Source of the DNA: Asaia bogorensis
GTDB taxonomy: Bacteria; Pseudomonadota; Alphaproteobacteria; Acetobacterales; Acetobacteraceae
Reading direction: 5' to 3'
Assembly: GCA_945873675.1 (NCBI GenBank)
Contig: CAMCEP010000088.1
Span: 1 to 9,800 of the forward strand
DNA length: 9,800 nucleotides
Shown: positions 6,452 to 9,800 of the stretch, piece after piece
Position numbering within the stretch: the stretch's first letter is position 1
Layout: each line of letters begins with the position of its first letter
Program-made: the position numbers and the translations under genes
Notes under the pieces: generated by a model
Database searches by the model: none
Told to the model about the DNA's origin: nothing
What the model saw: the letters and a program-made list of their open reading frames with translations, nothing else

Positions 6452-7126
6452 CTAAAGCTGGCGCAATTGCCCCCTGATGGCGGCGGCGATGGTCTCGGGC
6501 GGCGTATTGGGGCGGAAAAGCTGGCGCACCCGCCCATCTGGCCCGACCAGATAGATGAAGGATGAATGGTCCATCAGGTAATCGCTCGCCCCAGGCGGAT
6601 TGACCTTGCGGTAATAGACACGAAAGGCCCGCGCGGCGGTGGCGATTTCCTCATCCGTACCGGTCAACCCGATCAAGGTCGGATGAAAGCGGGCAACGTA
6701 ATCGGCCAAGGCCGCGGGCGTATCGCGCGCCGGATCAATCGTGATCAGCACGGGCAGCACGCGCGCCGCATCTGGCCCCAAAACATCAAGCGCCGAGGCC
6801 ATCAGCCCCAGCTCCGTCGGGCAGACATCGGGGCAATAGGTGAAGCCGAAATAGATCAGGCCAAGCTTCCCCGCGAAGGCGCGTTCGGTCACGCGTTGGC
6901 CCGTGTGATCCTGCAAGCTAAAGCCACCGCCGAGAGCGACACCCTGCGGCAATTGGACACCGCCTGCCGAAGGTGCAGGCATATCCGCGCCGCCAAACTG
7001 CGCCAATTGCCGCAGGAAGGCATCGCCCATCGCTTCCCCCGGCGCGCGCAAATACCAGGCAAGCCCCCATAGCCCGCCCAGAATGGCGATCAGCAGAAAG
7101 GCAAAAATGCGGATCAGTTTCAGCAT
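6452..7126 (-). CDS. SCO1/SenC family copper chaperone / thioredoxin-like protein
   Basis: A 224-residue membrane-anchored protein with a thioredoxin fold. SCO proteins deliver copper to, or reduce, the CuA site of cytochrome c oxidase subunit II at the periplasmic side of the inner membrane. One N-terminal span (about 5-26, IRIFAFLLIAILGGLWGLAW) acts as an uncleaved anchor. The copper ligands are Cys98 and Cys102 in TYCPDVCPTE and His187 in YLMDHSSFIYLV, all in their usual spacing. The frame is open upstream to 7216, but that part lies inside the reductase gene and lacks a hydrophobic start; ATG 7124-7126, 7 nt after the reductase stop, places the anchor properly. The ribosome binding site is weak, fitting coupling to the upstream gene. 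No cytochrome oxidase genes are in view, so the partner is inferred. Confidence 0.9.
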   Translation of the reverse strand: MLKLIRIFAFLLIAILGGLWGLAWYLRAPGEAMGDAFLRQLAQFGGADMPAPSAGGVQLPQGVALGGGFSLQDHTGQRVTERAFAGKLGLIYFGFTYCPDVCPTELGLMASALDVLGPDAARVLPVLITIDPARDTPAALADYVARFHPTLIGLTGTDEEIATAARAFRVYYRKVNPPGASDYLMDHSSFIYLVGPDGRVRQLFRPNTPPETIAAAIRGQLRQL

Positions 7127-7133
7127 GTGATGC

Positions 7134-8153
7134 TCATGCAGCGCCCGGTACGCCTTTGCTTGTCGAATATTCGAAATGCAGCGCGGTATCGGGGAAAACG
7201 CGCGGATGGATCGCATGCGCTGCCATGGCAGCCTCAGAAAATCCTTGCAGGATCAGCTTCAGCTTGCCCGGATAGGTGGCGATATCACCTATGGCGTAGA
7301 CGCCGGGGATATTGGTTTCGCAGGTGGAAGGTGTCACGCTGACATGGCTGCGTTCAAGCCCGAGCCCCCAATCGGCGATCGGGCCCAAATCCATGGAAAG
7401 GCCGAAAAAGGCCAGCAAATGATCCGCCGGCACATCGCGCACATCGCCTTGCAAGGTCGCCAATTCTACCGCTTCCAGCGTCGCGCCATCACCCTTCAGG
7501 CCATGCAATTGGTAGGGGATGGCCATTTCCACCTCTCCGCGCGCGGCGGCGGCTTCCAATTGCGCGGCCGTTTCAGGCGCGGCGCGGAATTTTGGGCGCC
7601 GATGCACCACCACAACCTTGGCCGCGATATCTTTGAGCGAAAGCGCCCAATCCACCGCGGAATCGCCACCGCCCGCGATCACCACGCGCTTGCCGCGAAA
7701 TTCTTCCCGCTTCGCCACCATATAGCGCACCGCGCCAGATGCTTCGTAGCCGGGAAGCCCGGCCAAGGGCGGGCGATTGGGGCCGAAGGCGCCGGCACCG
7801 GCCGCCAGGATCACTGCCTTGGCGCGGATAGTGTCACCGGCGGAAGTGCCCAGCACCAGCGTATTGCCTTCCTGGCGGAGTGTTTCTACCCGGCGGCCAA
7901 ACAGATAGTGCGGCGCGAAGGGGGCGGCCTGTTCTTCCAGCTTTCCGATCAGATCAGCGCCGGCGATTTGCGGATGGGCGGGAATATCGAAAATCGGCTT
8001 TTCCGGATAAAGCGCCGTGCATTGCCCGCCAATCGCTTCGAGCGCGTCTATCACCACGGATTTCATGCGCAGCATGCCGCATTCAAACACGGCGAAAAGC
8101 CCAACAGGGCCCGCGCCAATAATCGCGACATCGGTTTCAATCTCGGCCGGCAT
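7134..8153 (-). CDS. Ferredoxin/flavodoxin-NADP+ reductase, thioredoxin-reductase-like
   Basis: A 339-residue flavoprotein of the TrxR-like FNR group (as in YumC). It transfers electrons between NADPH and ferredoxin or flavodoxin in the cytoplasm. Seen: FAD-binding GAGPVG at 13-18, IGGQCTALYPEKPIFDIP (41-58) without the CxxC pair that true thioredoxin reductases need, a second nucleotide loop IAGGGDSAVDWAL at 159-171, VHRRPKFR at 183-190 for the NADP 2'-phosphate, and AIGDIATYPGKLKL at 287-300 closing the FAD site. The C-terminal extension FEYSTSKGVP resembles the family's flavin-stacking tail. The open frame continues to 8207, but ATG 8151-8153 has GGGGGAGAG just upstream and begins directly before the first strand, so it is preferred. 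Thioredoxin reductase is unlikely for lack of the redox disulphide. Confidence 0.93.
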   Translation of the reverse strand: MPAEIETDVAIIGAGPVGLFAVFECGMLRMKSVVIDALEAIGGQCTALYPEKPIFDIPAHPQIAGADLIGKLEEQAAPFAPHYLFGRRVETLRQEGNTLVLGTSAGDTIRAKAVILAAGAGAFGPNRPPLAGLPGYEASGAVRYMVAKREEFRGKRVVIAGGGDSAVDWALSLKDIAAKVVVVHRRPKFRAAPETAAQLEAAAARGEVEMAIPYQLHGLKGDGATLEAVELATLQGDVRDVPADHLLAFFGLSMDLGPIADWGLGLERSHVSVTPSTCETNIPGVYAIGDIATYPGKLKLILQGFSEAAMAAHAIHPRVFPDTALHFEYSTSKGVPGAA

Positions 8154-8179
8154 GGGCTCTCCCCCGAATCCAGGGGGGC

Positions 8180-8207
8180 GTGATAAACGAGGTTTCCAAG
8201 GGTTCAA
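8180..8207 (-). promoter_or_regulatory. Probable promoter of the reductase-SCO operon
   Basis: On the minus strand, TTGAAC (8202-8207) and TATCAC (8180-8185) are 16 bp apart, acceptable matches to the vegetative consensus. Transcription would start near 8173, about 20 nt before the reductase ATG and just upstream of its ribosome binding site. The -35 element overlaps the palindrome at 8204-8215. Confidence 0.4.
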
Positions 8208-8215
8208 AGCTTTGA
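8204..8215. promoter_or_regulatory. 12-bp perfect palindrome between reductase and tsaE
   Basis: TCAAAGCTTTGA is a perfect palindrome in the 85-bp gap between the divergent reductase and tsaE starts. It overlaps the proposed -35 of the reductase promoter and lies 24 bp before the tsaE GTG, a position from which a dimeric regulator could affect both units. Chance occurrence is possible. Confidence 0.35.
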
Positions 8216-8238
8216 CGAAAAGGGAGGGTCAGGGGCCG

Positions 8239-8691
8239 GTGGAAATTGCCTATGATCTGCCCAATCTGGCAGCAACTGAGTCCTTGGCGGCGCGGCTTGC
8301 GCCATTACTGCGCCCTGGTGATGCGGTGCTGCTTGATGGGCCCCTCGGCGCCGGCAAAAGCGCCTTTGCCCGCGCCTTGCTGCGGGCTGCCACCGCCGAC
8401 CCCGCGCTTGAAGTGCCAAGCCCGACCTTCACTTTGGTGCAGAGTTATGATTTGCCCGCAGGCCCCGCGCATCACTTTGACCTTTACCGGCTTTCCGGCC
8501 CCGATGGCTTGGCGGAACTCGGCTGGGATGAAGCGCGGGAGGGGATTGTGCTGGTGGAATGGCCCGAAAGGCTGGGGCAGCTTGCCCCCCCCGATGCGCT
8601 TCGCATCCGCCTAACGCCGGGCTTCGCCGAGGAAGCGCGCCATGTGGTGCTGCGCGGTTGGGATGCCAGGCTTGAGGGTTTGCGCCCATGA
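8239..8691 (+). CDS. tsaE: tRNA threonylcarbamoyladenosine biosynthesis ATPase TsaE
   Basis: A 150-residue P-loop ATPase that supports the TsaB-TsaC-TsaD machinery making t6A at position 37 of ANN-decoding tRNAs. Walker A is GPLGAGKS at 34-41 with Lys40. PSPTFTLVQSY at 60-70 and HFDLYRL at 79-85 are hallmark TsaE segments, and VEWPE at 106-110 follows as in Escherichia coli TsaE. Length is normal (about 150). The frame is open back to 8017 inside the divergent reductase, but only GTG 8239-8241 gives the family N-terminus; AGGGAGGG at 8221-8228 precedes it by 10 nt. A TTG at 8212 is a less likely alternative. The stop overlaps the next ATG (ATGA), making it the first gene of the amgK-murU operon. 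Confidence 0.93.
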   Translation: MEIAYDLPNLAATESLAARLAPLLRPGDAVLLDGPLGAGKSAFARALLRAATADPALEVPSPTFTLVQSYDLPAGPAHHFDLYRLSGPDGLAELGWDEAREGIVLVEWPERLGQLAPPDALRIRLTPGFAEEARHVVLRGWDARLEGLRP

Positions 8692-9671
8692 TCGCTGCCT
8701 TCCTGAAGGATGCCGGGTTTGGCGCGGCGCGGTTGGACCCTTTGCCCTCAGACGCTTCGGCCCGGCGCTATACGCGCCTGCAGGGTGGGCCGCGCCAGGC
8801 ACTGCTTATGGAAGCGCCTCCGCCGGAGAATACGCGCCCCTTCATCGCCATTGCCGGGCATATCCTGGGGCAGGGGCTTTCCGCGCCCGAGATCATCGCC
8901 GCCGCCCCCGAAGCGGGCCTGGTGCTGCTGGAGGATTTCGGCGATGCGACCCATGCGGCTTTGCTGGATGGCGGGGCGGATGCGCCGATGCTTTACGCTG
9001 AAGCGGCCGAAACCCTTGCTGCCCTGCATGAAGCACCGCCCCCATCCGGCCTGCCCGCCTGGGATGCGGCGGCCATGGCGCGGGCGACGGCGGCGACTTT
9101 CCTGGATTGGTGGTGGCCCGCGATGATGGGCAGCGCGCCCGGTGATGATCTGCGCGCCGGGCTTGATGGCGCCATCCGCGCCATGCTGGCACCCTTCGCG
9201 GACACGCAAGGTTTTGTGCATCGCGATTACTTCCCGGCCAATCTGATGCGGCTTGAAGCGCGCGCGGGCGCGCGGCGTACGGGGTTGCTCGATTTCCAGG
9301 ATGCCGGGTTGGGGCATCCCGCTTACGATCTGGTGTCATTGGTGCAAGATGCGCGGCGCGATGTGGCTACAGCCGCGCGCAATGCGGCGATTGAACGCTA
9401 CTTCGCCGCGCGGCCGGGTGTGGTGCGCGATGACTTCAGCGCTGCCATGGCCGCATGTGCAGCGCAGCGCCACTTGCGCGTGGCGGCACTTTGGGTGCGG
9501 CTCTCGCGGCGCGACAATAAGCACCATTATCTTGTCCACGGGCCGCGCTGCTGGCGGCTTTTGGCCGAAGCGCTGGAACACCCCGCGACGACACCGCTGC
9601 GCTTATGGTTGGATGATGCCCTGCCGCGCCACTTGCGCCGCAACCCCGATGCGGCGAAGGAGCCTGCATGA
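8688..9671 (+). CDS. amgK: N-acetylmuramate/N-acetylglucosamine 1-kinase (peptidoglycan recycling)
   Basis: A 327-residue kinase of the aminoglycoside phosphotransferase fold. AmgK phosphorylates the anomeric position of MurNAc (and GlcNAc) recovered from wall turnover, and MurU then makes UDP-MurNAc, bypassing the fosfomycin-sensitive de novo route. Seen: SDASARRYTRL at 21-31, LMEAPPPENTRPFIAIA at 40-56, a close match to what I recall of Pseudomonas AmgK, catalytic loop HRDYFPANLM at 178-187 (Asp180, Asn185), metal-binding LDFQDAGLGHPAYDLVSL at 201-218 (Asp202), and QRHLRVAALWVRLSRRD at 260-276. GAGGG lies 9 nt before the ATG. It overlaps tsaE and murU by 4 nt each. Automated annotation could call it an aminoglycoside phosphotransferase; the murU neighbour and these motifs make recycling much likelier. 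Confidence 0.88.
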   Translation: MIAAFLKDAGFGAARLDPLPSDASARRYTRLQGGPRQALLMEAPPPENTRPFIAIAGHILGQGLSAPEIIAAAPEAGLVLLEDFGDATHAALLDGGADAPMLYAEAAETLAALHEAPPPSGLPAWDAAAMARATAATFLDWWWPAMMGSAPGDDLRAGLDGAIRAMLAPFADTQGFVHRDYFPANLMRLEARAGARRTGLLDFQDAGLGHPAYDLVSLVQDARRDVATAARNAAIERYFAARPGVVRDDFSAAMAACAAQRHLRVAALWVRLSRRDNKHHYLVHGPRCWRLLAEALEHPATTPLRLWLDDALPRHLRRNPDAAKEPA

Positions 9672-9800
9672 TCACCCTCTCCCGCGCCATGGTTCTGGCG
9701 GCCGGCCTTGGCACGCGCATGCGCCCCTTATCGGAAGCCATGCCCAAACCCCTGCTGCCCTTGGCTGGGCGTAGCCTGCTTGATCACGCGCTGGATCGGC
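9668..9800 (+). CDS. murU: N-acetylmuramate-1-phosphate uridylyltransferase, 5' part only
   Basis: The first 44 codons of a sugar-phosphate nucleotidyltransferase are visible before the window ends. The protein begins MITLSRAMVLAAGLGTRMRP, containing the nucleotide-binding signature LAAGLGTRMRP, followed by MPKPLLPLAGRSLLDHAL, where the PKPLLPLAG segment is the second family hallmark (sugar-1-phosphate side). In the MurU branch this enzyme converts MurNAc-1-phosphate and UTP to UDP-MurNAc. Because only the N-terminus is seen, a related nucleotidyltransferase (GlmU, RmlA or GDP-mannose type) cannot be excluded by sequence alone; the overlapping amgK gene decides for MurU. AAGGAG at 9657-9662 sits 5 nt before the ATG, which overlaps the amgK stop (ATGA). 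Confidence 0.85.
   Translation, partial: MITLSRAMVLAAGLGTRMRPLSEAMPKPLLPLAGRSLLDHALDR

Noticed and set aside
7127..7216. N-terminal 30-residue extension of the SCO protein
   Set aside because: It lies wholly within the upstream reductase gene, is polar, and would bury the membrane anchor; the ATG at 7126 fits the family.
7176..8183. 335-codon plus-strand open frame opposite the NADP reductase
   Set aside because: Antisense shadow. It is His/Arg/Gln-rich with no domain, while the minus strand encodes a complete two-nucleotide-site flavoprotein.
8154..8207. N-terminal 18-residue extension of the NADP reductase
   Set aside because: ATG 8151-8153 has a strong ribosome binding site and starts directly before the FAD-binding strand; the extension crosses the likely promoter.
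8688..9671. Aminoglycoside-resistance phosphotransferase
   Set aside because: The fold is shared, but the sequence follows AmgK (APPPENTRPFIAIA, QRHLRV) and the gene overlaps a MurU-like gene; there are no mobile elements nearby.

Overview
The window is about 9.8 kb of GC-rich bacterial chromosome carrying ordinary, tightly packed single-copy genes. The gene set and protein style point to an alphaproteobacterium, most likely Rhodospirillales/Acetobacteraceae (Roseomonas-like). The pointers are the pairing of a long-chain polyprenyl synthase with a divergent DUF2007 gene and a TrmN6-type methyltransferase, a TrxR-like ferredoxin-NADP reductase, and the order tsaE-amgK-murU. The taxonomic call is inference. 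No tRNA, rRNA, insertion sequence, integrase, CRISPR array or phage gene was seen.

Layout. (1) 1-1540: a class III omega-transaminase on the plus strand, ending in a clear rho-independent terminator. Upstream lies a possible start of a divergent gene that runs off the left edge. (2) 1542-3878: a divergent pair made of a minus-strand acid ceramidase/NAAA-like Ntn hydrolase (cytoplasmic, nucleophile Cys89) and a plus-strand multi-spanning O-antigen ligase/polymerase-like protein. They share a 138 bp intergenic region holding a perfect interrupted palindrome. (3) 3892-5960: a minus-strand polyprenyl diphosphate synthase (ubiquinone side chain) with a good sigma-70-like promoter, divergent from a two-gene unit of DUF2007 protein and tRNA1(Val) A37 N6-methyltransferase. 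(4) 6017-6451: a small gene of unknown function preceded by an AT-rich, repeat-bearing 5' region, the least ordinary DNA in the window. (5) 6452-8153: a minus-strand operon of ferredoxin/flavodoxin-NADP reductase followed by a SCO1/SenC copper chaperone. (6) 8239-9800: a plus-strand operon of tsaE (t6A tRNA modification), amgK and murU (peptidoglycan recycling), with 4-nt ATGA overlaps; murU runs off the right edge.

How the genes work together. amgK and murU encode consecutive steps that return N-acetylmuramic acid to UDP-MurNAc, so the kinase should not be read as a drug-resistance determinant. The polyprenyl synthase, NADP reductase and SCO protein belong broadly to quinone, redox and respiratory-chain biology, but only the last two share a transcript. 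The remaining neighbours look like ordinary adjacency. I found no convincing new multi-gene system. The best candidates for follow-up are the paired 52-bp-spaced repeats upstream of the 93-residue protein and the cytoplasmic Ntn hydrolase.
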